Shown here piece by piece: positions 15,151 to 22,373 of a stretch of 31,148 nt of DNA; position 1 is the first letter of the stretch, and every line of letters begins with the position of its first letter. This DNA comes from a virus. A model generated the notes under the pieces. That model was not told the DNA's origin. It saw only the letters and a program-made list of their open reading frames with translations, and did not search any database. Both the position numbers and the translations under genes were made by a program. The stretch covers positions 1 through 31,148 of the IMG/VR virus record IMGVR_UViG_3300009183_000252; one strand, given 5' to 3'.

Positions 15151-15869
15151 CTAATTAGATTTCGTTTGGCCATTATTAAAAAATAACGAAGGAGTAAAAT
15201 ATATCTCAGAGTCTAAAGGACTAAGTTCATATAAGTACTTTTTCTCTTTTTCGCTTAAGGCTGTATAGACTTGAAAGGACTCGTCAGTTATCCTATATTG
15301 GGATTTTTTCCGTATTGGCGTTATTTGCGGCGGAATTTCGAAATTGAAATCTGTCGAGATTTTAGCCATAGCCGCTTCGCAAGTTATATTATTCCATTGG
15401 TTATCTCGCAGTAGTATATTGACTTCTAACACTCGGGCTAGGAGAGTTTTTTCATCCATAGTTATTGCTAAAAAATCAGGGTCTAGCATCTCTAAAGGGT
15501 TAATGTATTCAAAGCGAAATTTTTCTTCTCGTATAAAAAATTCTTTGATTGGTAGTTAGCAAGTAAGTTTTGATAAGTTTCTACCCAAGGCATGAAATCT
15601 AGTATGTTAGTTTGTCTTGAGTTGCGTCTGCCGCCTCCCATTTTGTAAAACGCGTAATGGCTAGCAGTTCTTTTTACAGGGTCTCTAAAAGAGGACAATA
15701 CATAATTTTTTTGGCGGTTCAGCCAACCTACATGGTAAGCCCCATTAAGAGTAAAAATACTATTAGCCCATAAAGCCTCAAATAACGGCTCAACGAGAGT
15801 ATTGTATAGATATGTGCCACCCGTTTTACCTATGTGAAAATGATAAAACGACTCGTAGCGAGCACTCAT
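15151..15869 (-). CDS. sulfotransferase-like protein, split at a -1 slippery heptamer
   Basis: The first frame (15869-15492, 125 aa) holds the two PAPS-binding blocks of the PF03567-type sulfotransferases: FHIGKTGGTYL at 11-21 (5'-phosphosulfate loop) and SSFRDPVKRTASHY at 59-72 (3'-phosphate loop). It then stops early. The -1 frame continues without a stop from the slip point, FIREEKFRFEYINPLEM, to 15151. A single -1 slip at T TTT TTA gives a 239-aa protein of normal family length. Without it, the first frame lacks the helical C-terminal half. A lost T in a run would look the same, so this is either programmed frameshifting, a pseudogene or an assembly error. Substrate unknown. TAATG couples it to 15869-16189. 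Confidence 0.72.
15534..15540 (-). other. -1 slippery heptamer TTTTTTA in the sulfotransferase
   Basis: The minus strand reads T TTT TTA in phase with the upstream frame (the first T is the third base of AAT). It is the same heptamer as the HIV-1 gag-pol slippery site. After slipping back one base the next codon is ATA and the following frame is open. A one-base change in the run of six T would also explain the broken frame. Confidence 0.55.
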
Positions 15870-16189
15870 TAGTTTTGGTTGAGTTCGCTCTCTAGTTTTT
15901 GGCGAAGGGCTTCACCTGATAAAACTGGCACATCAAAGTCAAGTTGAGGTAAGCCCCATGCTTTACTTTCTTGTATCCATTCATATTCCACACCACTAAC
16001 TGGCGCAGGCTTTTCAGGTATGCTAATTGCTCCGTCTTTCACAATCTCATTATATGCCAAGCGCTTGAAAGAATCTGCTTCCAAATTTGTTTTGAAAGTG
16101 TTTAATTCTTCTTCAGGCACGCTCGACTTAAAAACTAAAACGTTTATGACGGAGCCGTTTTTAATAAAGGCTACTTCTATGGTGTCCAT
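15869..16189 (-). CDS. unrecognised small protein between fibre and sulfotransferase genes
   Basis: The 106-residue product begins MDTIEVAFIKNGSVINVLVF, a beta hairpin, followed by helical segments and, at about 66-82, VEYEWIQESKAWGLPQ. The plan (Y/F-I-x-N-G-x-V, then W near the end) loosely recalls small phage proteins that accompany tail fibres, but I cannot name the family. It overlaps the glycine-rich fibre gene by 13 bases and leads into the sulfotransferase through TAATG, so the three are probably co-translated. Confidence 0.6.
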   Translation of the reverse strand: MDTIEVAFIKNGSVINVLVFKSSVPEEELNTFKTNLEADSFKRLAYNEIVKDGAISIPEKPAPVSGVEYEWIQESKAWGLPQLDFDVPVLSGEALRQKLESELNQN

Positions 16190-17085
16190 CTAAGTACCAA
16201 TACCCTTCCACTAGAACCTACGTTAGGAGTATTAGGGCCAGGTCTATTAGCGCCATTGCCTCCAGCCTGACTTAATTCAGCGTTTGTGACACCTAGATAA
16301 ATATCAGTATTGGCAGGTAAAGAAGGAGTCCCTTCAGTACCCTGTGTGTTGACAGACCCACCATTGCCGCCAGTAGACGTTAAATTAAAAGCATTCGTAA
16401 CGGCGCCTTGTCCTCCTGAACCAGCGCCTCCACCGAAACTGTTAGAGCCAGCGTTGCCGCCTGCGCCAATCGTAATGGCATAAGTTCCAGTTAGAGCGAA
16501 AGCCGTAGTAGTGGCTGACACTCCACCATTTCCTCCCGCGCCTCCAGCCGAGCCGTAAGGACCATATCTCGCTTGGTTCCAGTTGCCTCCACCGCCACCA
16601 CCGCTTGCACCAGCAACGATTACGTGGGCGTATTGTCCTGCTGAGTAGCCATTATTTGAACCTGTTACGTTGCTTGAACCAAGACCGTAGTTACCTGAAG
16701 TTGTTAATTCTTCTAAAACCATCGTTCCGCCAGCAGTTGTAATTTTGGCGTTTACTGGGCTAATACTCAAATCTAAAGCACCGCTCGCTACGCACTCAAT
16801 TCGGTGAAAGTTAGAGGCAATAGCGTTATTCGAAGAAGTTGAGTTTACGTTAATCTCTTGAATCAAATCGTAATTAGTATCATAAACATAAAGTATGGCG
16901 GTTCCAGTACTAGTTACACAAGCGTAAGTTCCTGCCGTGGTTTGCGGCATTAAAAGCCAAACACGAGTTGTATTGGCTATCGCGAAAATAGAGGTAGCCG
17001 TCGCCTTGCCTGTAAGAGCGCTATTGAGTTGGGCTATAGGTCCTAATTTAGTTGCTACAGGTGAGCCGTTTTCTAAGAAAGCCAT
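16177..17085 (-). CDS. glycine-rich tail fibre / adhesin
   Basis: The 302-residue product begins LENGSPVATKLGPIAQLN and has a beta-rich N-terminal half (VWLLMPQTTAGTYACV). From about residue 155 it becomes glycine-rich: GASGGGGGGNWNQARYGPYG, GGAGGNGG, GAGGNAGSNSFGGGAGSGG. It ends GSSGRVLVLRWTP. Gly-rich tip domains of this kind, ending in a short hydrophobic strand, are found on phage fibre tips that contact the host and vary quickly. It is not collagen-like because there is no Gly-X-Y period. Coupled by TAATG to 17085-17414. Confidence 0.75.
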   Translation of the reverse strand: MAFLENGSPVATKLGPIAQLNSALTGKATATSIFAIANTTRVWLLMPQTTAGTYACVTSTGTAILYVYDTNYDLIQEINVNSTSSNNAIASNFHRIECVASGALDLSISPVNAKITTAGGTMVLEELTTSGNYGLGSSNVTGSNNGYSAGQYAHVIVAGASGGGGGGNWNQARYGPYGSAGGAGGNGGVSATTTAFALTGTYAITIGAGGNAGSNSFGGGAGSGGQGAVTNAFNLTSTGGNGGSVNTQGTEGTPSLPANTDIYLGVTNAELSQAGGNGANRPGPNTPNVGSSGRVLVLRWTP

Positions 17086-17414
17086 TACGCAATCTCACTT
17101 CCGAAGGCGTTAAATGATTGACTTGCTGAAGAAGCATAAACAGTAATTACATCTGCCGCGTTAAGAGTTACACCGATTGTGTAAGTATGCGTAGAGTTGG
17201 CAGGTAAAGCAACATCGTAAGCGAGATAATGTTTGGCGGCTAAAGACTCACCGTCAGGCCTGATTGCCAAGCGATAAGTTCCTGCTGATGCTGCTTGATT
17301 TGCTACTACGACAGTACTTAATACAGCCTCAGTTGCAGAAGGTACTGTGTAAAGGGTTGTTGCGGTTGTTGCGCTTGGGTTAGATTGTCCGAGCACCTTG
17401 TAAGTAGTTGCCAT
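17085..17414 (-). CDS. beta-sandwich structural protein, paralogue 3
   Basis: The 109-residue product has the same plan as the proteins at 13585 and 13890: a YKVLGQSNPSATTATTLYT start, VPSATEAVLSTVVVANQAAS in the middle and FNAFGSEIA at the end. It is more diverged. It sits in the fibre block directly before the glycine-rich adhesin, which supports a fibre-shaft or attachment role for this paralogue family. No catalytic motif is seen. Confidence 0.6.
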   Translation of the reverse strand: MATTYKVLGQSNPSATTATTLYTVPSATEAVLSTVVVANQAASAGTYRLAIRPDGESLAAKHYLAYDVALPANSTHTYTIGVTLNAADVITVYASSASQSFNAFGSEIA

Positions 17415-17417
17415 GGT

Positions 17418-18095
17418 TTAGCCTCCTATGAATAAGAACGAGTTTAGCACGCCTGTAGTTAGAGATTGGGCGGACACGAGACTCGCTGATGATGAAATTG
17501 ACGCGTTTTCTGTTTGAGTTTGGTAGGTAGAAAAAAAACTTGGTACTGTCGTCCAAGTTATATTAGTTAGTGCTGTATAAGTAGCCGCTCGCGCATTTAG
17601 AGCCGTATAAGTGGCATTTCCTAACTGAAAGTATCTATACTTGCCACTAAATACATAACTCGAAAGGGCTTGGTCTATTTGCCCGTCGAGGATATCGATA
17701 TTGGCTGTAAGTACATTCCATAAAGAATCTGAAACTAATCCAACGTAAGTATCGGCAGTTATTGCGGGACTTATATCGGCTAAGTTAAGAGTTCCTGAAG
17801 TTGTGTAAGGCAAACTAATTGTATAGGTTCTGCCTTTAGGGAAGGCTTCTTCGACTGTGATTGTATAAGGGATAGGGACAAGGTCGGGGTCATTAGTAGC
17901 AGGTAACGTAGTACTAAAGGAGCCGTTAGCGTCTAAAGTAACTGACTTAGTAGATGGAACTATCATTTGGTTATCTGTTCCATTTTGCAGTAAATCACTT
18001 AAAGTAAATTTAACTTGTCCGCTAATAGCGGCACCTGTGTAGTCAACATAGTTGCCTGCTAATGCCACAGTAGTTATTGCTGCGCCTAGTGCCAT
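17418..18095 (-). CDS. fibre protein with carboxypeptidase-regulatory-like domain
   Basis: The 225-residue product begins GNYVDYTGAAISGQVKFTL, then LDANGSFSTTLPATNDPDLV, then EEAFPKGRTYTISLP. This G-x-Y-x-D-x-x-G-x-x-x-x-G-x-V-x-F pattern is that of the carboxypeptidase-regulatory-like beta domain used at the base of phage fibres. The C-terminal part is Ser/Thr-rich, ending NSFLFIGG. It is a paralogue of 18288-18827 with the same domain and a related end. The domain likely anchors the fibre. Coupled to 18095-18286 by TAATG. Confidence 0.65.
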   Translation of the reverse strand: MALGAAITTVALAGNYVDYTGAAISGQVKFTLSDLLQNGTDNQMIVPSTKSVTLDANGSFSTTLPATNDPDLVPIPYTITVEEAFPKGRTYTISLPYTTSGTLNLADISPAITADTYVGLVSDSLWNVLTANIDILDGQIDQALSSYVFSGKYRYFQLGNATYTALNARAATYTALTNITWTTVPSFFSTYQTQTENASISSSASLVSAQSLTTGVLNSFLFIGG

Positions 18096-18286
18096 TAGGC
18101 ACCTACCGCTAAGAATGGATTAGCAACTAAAGGAACGAGGGCTTGGACCGCTGCTAAATCGCTTGTGACATCTGCGCTCGCAACATTTATAGCCGTAGAA
18201 ATAGTTCCACCAATAGCAGTTACAGGGGTTATTCCTGCCATGGTTGCTGTGTAAGTAGTAAATGCCGCAATTCCTACGTTAGCCAT
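18095..18286 (-). CDS. small 63-aa protein with conserved hydrophobic C-terminus
   Basis: The 63-residue product is Ala/Thr/Val-rich (MANVGIAAFTTYTATMAGIT) and ends LVPLVANPFLAVGA. The end resembles those of three neighbouring fibre proteins. It has no membrane-type helix long enough to count and no recognised domain. It is TAATG-linked to the next fibre gene. Likely a small structural element of the fibre complex. Confidence 0.55.
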   Translation of the reverse strand: MANVGIAAFTTYTATMAGITPVTAIGGTISTAINVASADVTSDLAAVQALVPLVANPFLAVGA

Positions 18287-18287
18287 T

Positions 18288-18827
18288 TTATAGTCCCATC
18301 AGTAAATACGGGCTTAAAGATACTTTAGTTATATTTCCAACTTCATTAGAAACTAGTATAGCATTAGCCGTAGCAGTATCGGCAATGTCAGGTGCGCTAT
18401 CTAAAGTAGCAAAGGTTCCATTAGCAGCGTTATATGAGGCTAAAAGAGTATTGTACTGAGTGGTAGTTACAAATCCTGCTGCCTCAGCACCACTTACTGC
18501 TTCTGATAAATCAGATAAATCGTAAGTTGCTGTTCCTGAGGGCAAAGTTATGTAAAAATCTCTACCACCTGAAAAAATTTCCTCAACTTGGTAAGCGATT
18601 GGATTTGGTGTATAGTCTGTATCATTAGTAACTGGTAAAGTTACAGTGAAAGTACCATTAGTATCTAAAACTTTAGTTATGGCTTGTCCTACTACTATTT
18701 GATTTTGGTCAGTATCAATTACATTACAAATTGGAGTAAAGCGAACTGAGCCCGCTTGTGCGGCACCAGTAATATCAACATAGGTGCCATTTAGTACACA
18801 GGTAGAGATATCGCCGCTTAAAGCCAC
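18288..18827 (-). CDS. fibre protein with carboxypeptidase-regulatory-like domain, paralogue
   Basis: The 179-residue product repeats the plan of the 17418 protein: LNGTYVDITGAAQAGSVRFT, then LDTNGTFTVTLPVTNDTDYT, then VEEIFSGGRDFYITLP and DLSDLSEAVSG. It ends VSLSPYLLMGL. The two genes are tandem-type duplicates with different C-terminal regions, which suggests swapping of tip segments on a shared base. ATG at 18827, directly after 18837-19046. Confidence 0.65.
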   Translation of the reverse strand: MALSGDISTCVLNGTYVDITGAAQAGSVRFTPICNVIDTDQNQIVVGQAITKVLDTNGTFTVTLPVTNDTDYTPNPIAYQVEEIFSGGRDFYITLPSGTATYDLSDLSEAVSGAEAAGFVTTTQYNTLLASYNAANGTFATLDSAPDIADTATANAILVSNEVGNITKVSLSPYLLMGL

Positions 18828-18836
18828 TTTGAACTC

Positions 18837-19046
18837 CTAACCCATTAACATAAAGGAATCAAATCCTCCGCTTGCTGGTGATGCCCATTTTACTCCGCCT
18901 GACTCATTTGAGTCGGCTGTAAGAACTGTATTATTGGCGCCAACTGATAATTTACCTACAGTGTTGTCGCTTGTAGCAACGAACATATCGCCCTTGCTAT
19001 CTACAAGTACTTGAGGAACTGGATACTGAATAATCGAAATAGCCAT
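18837..19046 (-). CDS. short fibre-tip segment (69 aa)
   Basis: The product contains KGDMFVATSDNTVGKLSVGA and TVLTADSNESGGVKWASPA, a very common unit in phage tail-fibre shafts and tips (KGDLLVAT-x-DNTV-x-x-L-x-VG, then VLTADS-x-x-x-G-x-KWA). It ends GGFDSFMLMG. Here the unit is encoded as a free small protein rather than inside a long fibre. It probably joins the neighbouring small fibre proteins in one complex. Confidence 0.7.
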   Translation of the reverse strand: MAISIIQYPVPQVLVDSKGDMFVATSDNTVGKLSVGANNTVLTADSNESGGVKWASPASGGFDSFMLMG

Positions 19047-19048
19047 GA

Positions 19049-19321
19049 TTAAACTCCTTGTCGGATAACGCCCACAGTTTGAGTGCTCGAAGCAACTACG
19101 CCATAAATGCCTTCGCCGTCTTGTAATTCAATAGCGAAAGCAGTTCCTGCTAAAAGTAAAAAGCCATAAGAGGCTGTGGTAACACCTGTGCCACCAATAT
19201 AAACACTTTGACCAGTGGTTGGATTCTGTACTAAAACTGTTTGGCCATCTCGTCCTGCTCCTGTGGCAGAAAGTAAGGTAGCAGTAGTGCCTACTGAAAC
19301 TTGTGCGTGAGTTAGTGCCAT
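19049..19321 (-). CDS. small beta-rich virion protein (90 aa)
   Basis: The product runs MALTHAQVSVGTTATLLSAT, GRDGQTVLVQNPTTGQSVYI, GGTGVTTASYGFLLLAGT and GEGIYGVVASSTQTVGVIR. This plan is typical of small phage proteins that pad or decorate capsid or fibre surfaces (VGTTATLL, then GxTVLVQN, then GGxGVTxxxYG, then YGVVAS). It follows a stable hairpin and has a GGAG ribosome site before ATG 19321. No enzymatic residues seen. Confidence 0.65.
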   Translation of the reverse strand: MALTHAQVSVGTTATLLSATGAGRDGQTVLVQNPTTGQSVYIGGTGVTTASYGFLLLAGTAFAIELQDGEGIYGVVASSTQTVGVIRQGV

Positions 19322-19334
19322 AGTTGCTCCTTTA

Positions 19335-19374
19335 AGAAAGAGTGATACCCCATTACTGAAGTATCACCCTTTCT
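19335..19374 (-). terminator. stable hairpin in the gap after the capsid genes
   Basis: A 14-bp stem (AGAAAGGGTGATAC pairing with GTATCACTCTTTCT on the minus strand, one G-U pair) with a 12-base loop lies in the 71-base gap between 19393 and 19321. The stem ends in U-rich sequence but is not followed by a free U-tract, so it may be a weak terminator, an RNA processing site or an mRNA-stabilising 3' end. Its place after the highly expressed capsid genes fits partial transcript ending. Confidence 0.55.
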
Positions 19375-19392
19375 AAATAATTAAGTAGATCT

Positions 19393-19791
19393 TTAGGCTA
19401 TGCGGTAAATCGATACTGTCGTTGGAGCAGTTACAACTACTTGCCAGCGAGATGCTTGTCCAGCAGTCGCGGCAGTTGTTGCAAGTCCTACGATTGTTAC
19501 ACCAGTTCCACCAGCCAAAGTAGCAACATAAGCCGCTAAGTTGATATAACTGAACTTAAAACTTGTTCCTACAACAGAGCCTGTTGCTGCAATAATCGCA
19601 GCGGCAGTTGGAGTAGTAATAGTTCTTGCTGTTGTAAGAGTCGCAGTAGTAATACCACCTTGCATGCCCGCTACTGTGTGTACCATTGAGGCACCATCAG
19701 CGATATTTGTTACTGAACGAATCTGTTGCATGTTACCAGTTACAGTAAGTCCACCAACAACCGCATTTCCTCGCGTAATTCTATTAAACAT
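19393..19791 (-). CDS. small structural protein downstream of the major capsid gene
   Basis: The 132-residue product is rich in Ala, Thr, Val and Gly, with TTARTITTPTAAAIIAATGS, VGTSFKFSYINLAAYVATLAG and WQVVVTAPTTVSIYRI. The last part has the feel of a jelly-roll domain of the type seen in capsid fibre or decoration proteins. It follows the major capsid gene and precedes the fibre set. No recognised family. Confidence 0.6.
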   Translation of the reverse strand: MFNRITRGNAVVGGLTVTGNMQQIRSVTNIADGASMVHTVAGMQGGITTATLTTARTITTPTAAAIIAATGSVVGTSFKFSYINLAAYVATLAGGTGVTIVGLATTAATAGQASRWQVVVTAPTTVSIYRIA

Positions 19792-19811
19792 ATTTCTCCT
19801 TATTTTGGAGA

Positions 19812-19837
19812 GGGAGAGGCTTTTTAGGTCCCCTCCC
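19812..19837 (-). other. hairpin between capsid gene and next gene
   Basis: On the minus strand GGGAGGGG pairs with CCTCTCCC (one G-U) around a ten-base A-rich loop, just after the major capsid stop codon. There is no U-tract. It may slow decay of the capsid mRNA from the 3' side. Confidence 0.4.
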
Positions 19838-19849
19838 TACTCAATTTAA

Positions 19850-20827
19850 TTAAGCGACTACTGAATCCCAGAACCAACCTAGATCAGAAGCAATAACTTT
19901 ATTGTCAAAAGCCATTTCTCCTTCAATACGGTCTGCCTTGAGAGATTCCATACGGAATGAACTTACGCCAACTGTTGAACCGATACCGCCTGATACACCT
20001 GTCCATGAGAAAGAGTATCCAGCAGAAGGAGTCAACAAGCCTGGTGTTGGAGCAACATAAGCAAGAAGGGCTTTCTTTCCTGAGGTAAATGAATACGCAG
20101 CAGTTGCACCTTCGTTGTTTGTAGCCTTAACACCTTTAGAGATGATAACGCGAGGAATATCAAACATCGCGGCTAACATATCTGAAGTAACAGTCTGTGC
20201 AGATGTGTACTTGATACGGTCTACGATATCAGGGTGATTCTTTAGTGCACGGAATACATCGTATCCCAATACTAAAGTGTTTGGTTCCATACCAGTTGTT
20301 GAAAGAATACCTGCCTTAGCGTCTTCGATATCATCAATTGGATCTGAAGCAGCATAGTCTGACCATTGCTTTACTTCGTTTGTTGAAGGAGTTCCTGAAA
20401 CGCCATCGTAATCATTTGCCCATACGCCACCAGCAAAGAAGTCTGTGTTCCATTGGATTTCCTTACGAAGCATTAAACGACGAGTTACAAACTCTGTCGC
20501 TTCGCGAAGTGGGTTGATAGGTGCGTCTGAGTTAGCAAGAGTCTGGTCATCTACGTCCTTATGGAACGCAAATACATCTGCGCTATAAGAACCAGTTGAT
20601 AGACCGTAGCCTCCACCAGCAGATTCAGTTCCACCAGCGCGGCGTTGTGCCTCATCGCGGAACCAATCGTTCTTAGTGTAGGTAAAGAACTTGTCAGACT
20701 TCTTGTCCACAGGAATTACTGGGAACACCTTGTCTGCAATAAAGTTGTCTTGATTTTGTAGGTAGGCAATTGAGATGTTAGTCAGAATCGCGTCTACGTG
20801 TACTGAGTTGATATTTGGCTGTGGCAT
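19850..20827 (-). CDS. major capsid protein (HK97 fold)
   Basis: The 325-residue product begins MPQPNINSVHVDAILTNISI and follows AYLQNQDNFIADKVFPVIPV, TYTKNDWFRDEAQRRAGGTE and LSTGSYSADVFAFHKDVDD, the order seen in major capsid proteins of actinophages and related siphophages. The later part, LVLGYDVFRALKNHPDIVDR and ESLKADRIEGEMAFDNKVIA, gives the P- and A-domain elements. The gene follows scaffold and decoration genes, the classic head order. A Shine-Dalgarno GGAGCG precedes the ATG at 20827. Its N-terminal NSVHVD peptide recurs in the maturation protease. Confidence 0.93.
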   Translation of the reverse strand: MPQPNINSVHVDAILTNISIAYLQNQDNFIADKVFPVIPVDKKSDKFFTYTKNDWFRDEAQRRAGGTESAGGGYGLSTGSYSADVFAFHKDVDDQTLANSDAPINPLREATEFVTRRLMLRKEIQWNTDFFAGGVWANDYDGVSGTPSTNEVKQWSDYAASDPIDDIEDAKAGILSTTGMEPNTLVLGYDVFRALKNHPDIVDRIKYTSAQTVTSDMLAAMFDIPRVIISKGVKATNNEGATAAYSFTSGKKALLAYVAPTPGLLTPSAGYSFSWTGVSGGIGSTVGVSSFRMESLKADRIEGEMAFDNKVIASDLGWFWDSVVA

Positions 20828-20841
20828 TTTTTATTCGCTCC

Positions 20842-21234
20842 TTATGCTGCTCTGCCAGCGTTGGCGCAAGCGACAACGACGGTTACGATTTCGCCAGACG
20901 CTCCACCTGTAACGGCTTGAGCAACGGCGTACTTAGTTGTATCTGTTCCATGAACGATTGCAACGCCTGCACCTGCTGATGAAGTACCAACAACTGCTGC
21001 TGCGGCAACTGTGCCACCTAGAACTAACTTGCTACCACCTGCAACAAGAACTTCTGCTTCTTGTCCTGATGTTGGAGCATTTTGTAGAATGCCAATTGGC
21101 AAATCTGTTGCTGCGGCTACTGCGATTGCTTGACCGCTTGAGTTCAACTTTACAAATGTGTACTGTAAAGCAGATAGGTCAGCACCCGCAACGAGCGTTA
21201 ACTTTACTGAATAATTACTAATTTCATATGCCAT
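20842..21234 (-). CDS. capsid decoration / stabilisation protein, DUF2190-like
   Basis: From the ATG at 21234 the product is 130 residues, MAYEISNYSVKLTLVAGADL, then YTFVKLNSSGQAIAVAAATD, LPIGILQNAPTSGQEAEVLV and GGSKLVLGG. The pattern GADLS-x-LQY-x-x-V-K, PIGILQN-x-P and E-V-x-V-x-G is that of DUF2190-type capsid cement proteins. A GTG at 21246 would add four residues, but it lies tight against the GAAGGG ribosome site, so I prefer the ATG. It follows the scaffold and precedes the major capsid gene, the usual order. Confidence 0.82.
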   Translation of the reverse strand: MAYEISNYSVKLTLVAGADLSALQYTFVKLNSSGQAIAVAAATDLPIGILQNAPTSGQEAEVLVAGGSKLVLGGTVAAAAVVGTSSAGAGVAIVHGTDTTKYAVAQAVTGGASGEIVTVVVACANAGRAA

Positions 21235-21235
21235 T

Positions 21236-22099
21236 TTACTTAGCACCCTTCTCGTTTAGGTATTGATTGTACAAGTCAGTGTTTTTAGCAACAGCGTTAG
21301 CAAACGCCTGTTCGAAAGTTACACCATCTGTTCCAGCAACAGCCTTAGCCATAGAAGTTAACTGCTCGTAAGCAGAACCGCTAGTAGGTGTTGATGACTT
21401 GCCGATTTCGGCAAATATATTTGCTGACTCCGCTTGAGCATTAACTGAGTTAAGTGCGTCTTCGAAAGACTTTGCTAACTCTTCGTTAATTTCTGCTAAC
21501 TGGCGAAGTGCTGGGCCAATTTTTTCAGCATCTAGACCTAGGAATTTCCAAGCCTTTGCTTTCTCAATTGACTCACTATCAGCGCGTGCAACTCTTTCTG
21601 CTTTTAGAACTTCTTCTGCACTATTAGCACGAGCGGTTGCTTCTGCTGCTGACTTCTCTAAATCTTCTAACATTTTACGAAGTGGCTCTGGAGCCGACTT
21701 CACTAATGAAGCGGTATCAATTACAACTTCATCGTCTTCTGACTTCTTAAGTTTTCCTTTAGCAGTTGCTAATTCGTCCTCAAGCATTTTGATTTTTTTC
21801 ATCATTTCGTCGTAAGACATTTTTTTCTTGTCTTCTTGCATCGCCTTATCTACTTCTTCAGTAGACACGACTTCAGAAGTTACTTCCACGTTATTATTTT
21901 CTGACATGGCTTCCTCCTCAGTCCCGTTCTGGAACTCGTTTGAGTTATTTGTATTATTACTTAGGTCTGAAAGAAGGTCGTCCACGCCAGTTAAATTCTC
22001 TGACTTGATGACTAACCAACCTTCATGAAGGTGAGCAGGGTGGTCAACGCCACTAGTTTCCTCGATATTGAGAGCAACCATTTTGCGGGCCTTGGCCAT
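21236..22099 (-). CDS. putative capsid scaffold protein
   Basis: The 287-residue product starts KARKMVALNIEETSGVDHPA, a motif seen at the start of actinophage scaffolds and at the end of XkdF-like proteases. It then has an acidic, Asn/Glu-rich disordered stretch, a Lys/Glu-rich coiled coil (MMKKIKMLEDELATAKGKLK) and a helical C-terminus (FEQAFANAVAKNTDLYNQYL), the classic scaffold layout. Scaffolds guide procapsid assembly and are then cleaved or released. Its place directly before decoration and capsid genes supports this. AAGGAG precedes the ATG at 22099. Confidence 0.78.
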   Translation of the reverse strand: MAKARKMVALNIEETSGVDHPAHLHEGWLVIKSENLTGVDDLLSDLSNNTNNSNEFQNGTEEEAMSENNNVEVTSEVVSTEEVDKAMQEDKKKMSYDEMMKKIKMLEDELATAKGKLKKSEDDEVVIDTASLVKSAPEPLRKMLEDLEKSAAEATARANSAEEVLKAERVARADSESIEKAKAWKFLGLDAEKIGPALRQLAEINEELAKSFEDALNSVNAQAESANIFAEIGKSSTPTSGSAYEQLTSMAKAVAGTDGVTFEQAFANAVAKNTDLYNQYLNEKGAK

Positions 22100-22138
22100 A
22101 CTTCTCCTTTTTCATAGATAGTTCCTACGTACGCGGTC

Positions 22139-22160
22139 CTATTCCGATAGAATAGTAACA
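22139..22160 (-). promoter_or_regulatory. candidate promoter with overlapping inverted repeat, capsid operon
   Basis: In the 111-base gap before the scaffold gene the minus strand has TGTTACTAT (22160-22152), an extended -10-like element. An inverted repeat, CTATTC-5 bases-GAATAG (22155-22139), overlaps its end. A second repeat, CTAGCC-9 bases-GGCTAG (22205-22185), lies just upstream, without a U-tract. The -35 region is not recognisable. The position fits a late promoter for the head genes; confidence is low. Confidence 0.3.
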
Positions 22161-22210
22161 CGATAGTCTTTAGTTTAGCGAGTACTAGCCTTGATTTTAG
22201 GCTAGAGGAT

Positions 22211-22357
22211 TCACTTTGTTGGCGTGTTTCGATTCTTAAAATCTAAACTTTTTCTTACATAGCAGTCGTTGCAAATTACTTGAGTTCCCCATGGCTGTCC
22301 GCCAAACTTTGGGTTGAAAATTTTGCTGCAAAAAGGACAAGGTCTAGGACTAGCCAT
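22211..22357 (-). CDS. 48-aa protein with zinc-finger-like Cys pairs
   Basis: The product, MASPRPCPFCSKIFNPKFGG then QPWGTQVICNDCYVRKSLDF, has two CxxC pairs (Cys7, Cys10 and Cys29, Cys32), so it likely binds zinc. The short length is normal for phage treble-clef or ribbon proteins. It has only a weak ribosome site (GAGG 14 bases ahead), and follows the 22374 gene by 16 bases. Function is unknown; DNA or RNA binding is a general possibility. Confidence 0.68.
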   Translation of the reverse strand: MASPRPCPFCSKIFNPKFGGQPWGTQVICNDCYVRKSLDFKNRNTPTK

Positions 22358-22373
22358 TAAAAGTTATTTAACC

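Noticed and set aside
16177-17085. Collagen-like fibre
   Set aside because: Glycines are abundant but not in a Gly-X-Y period.
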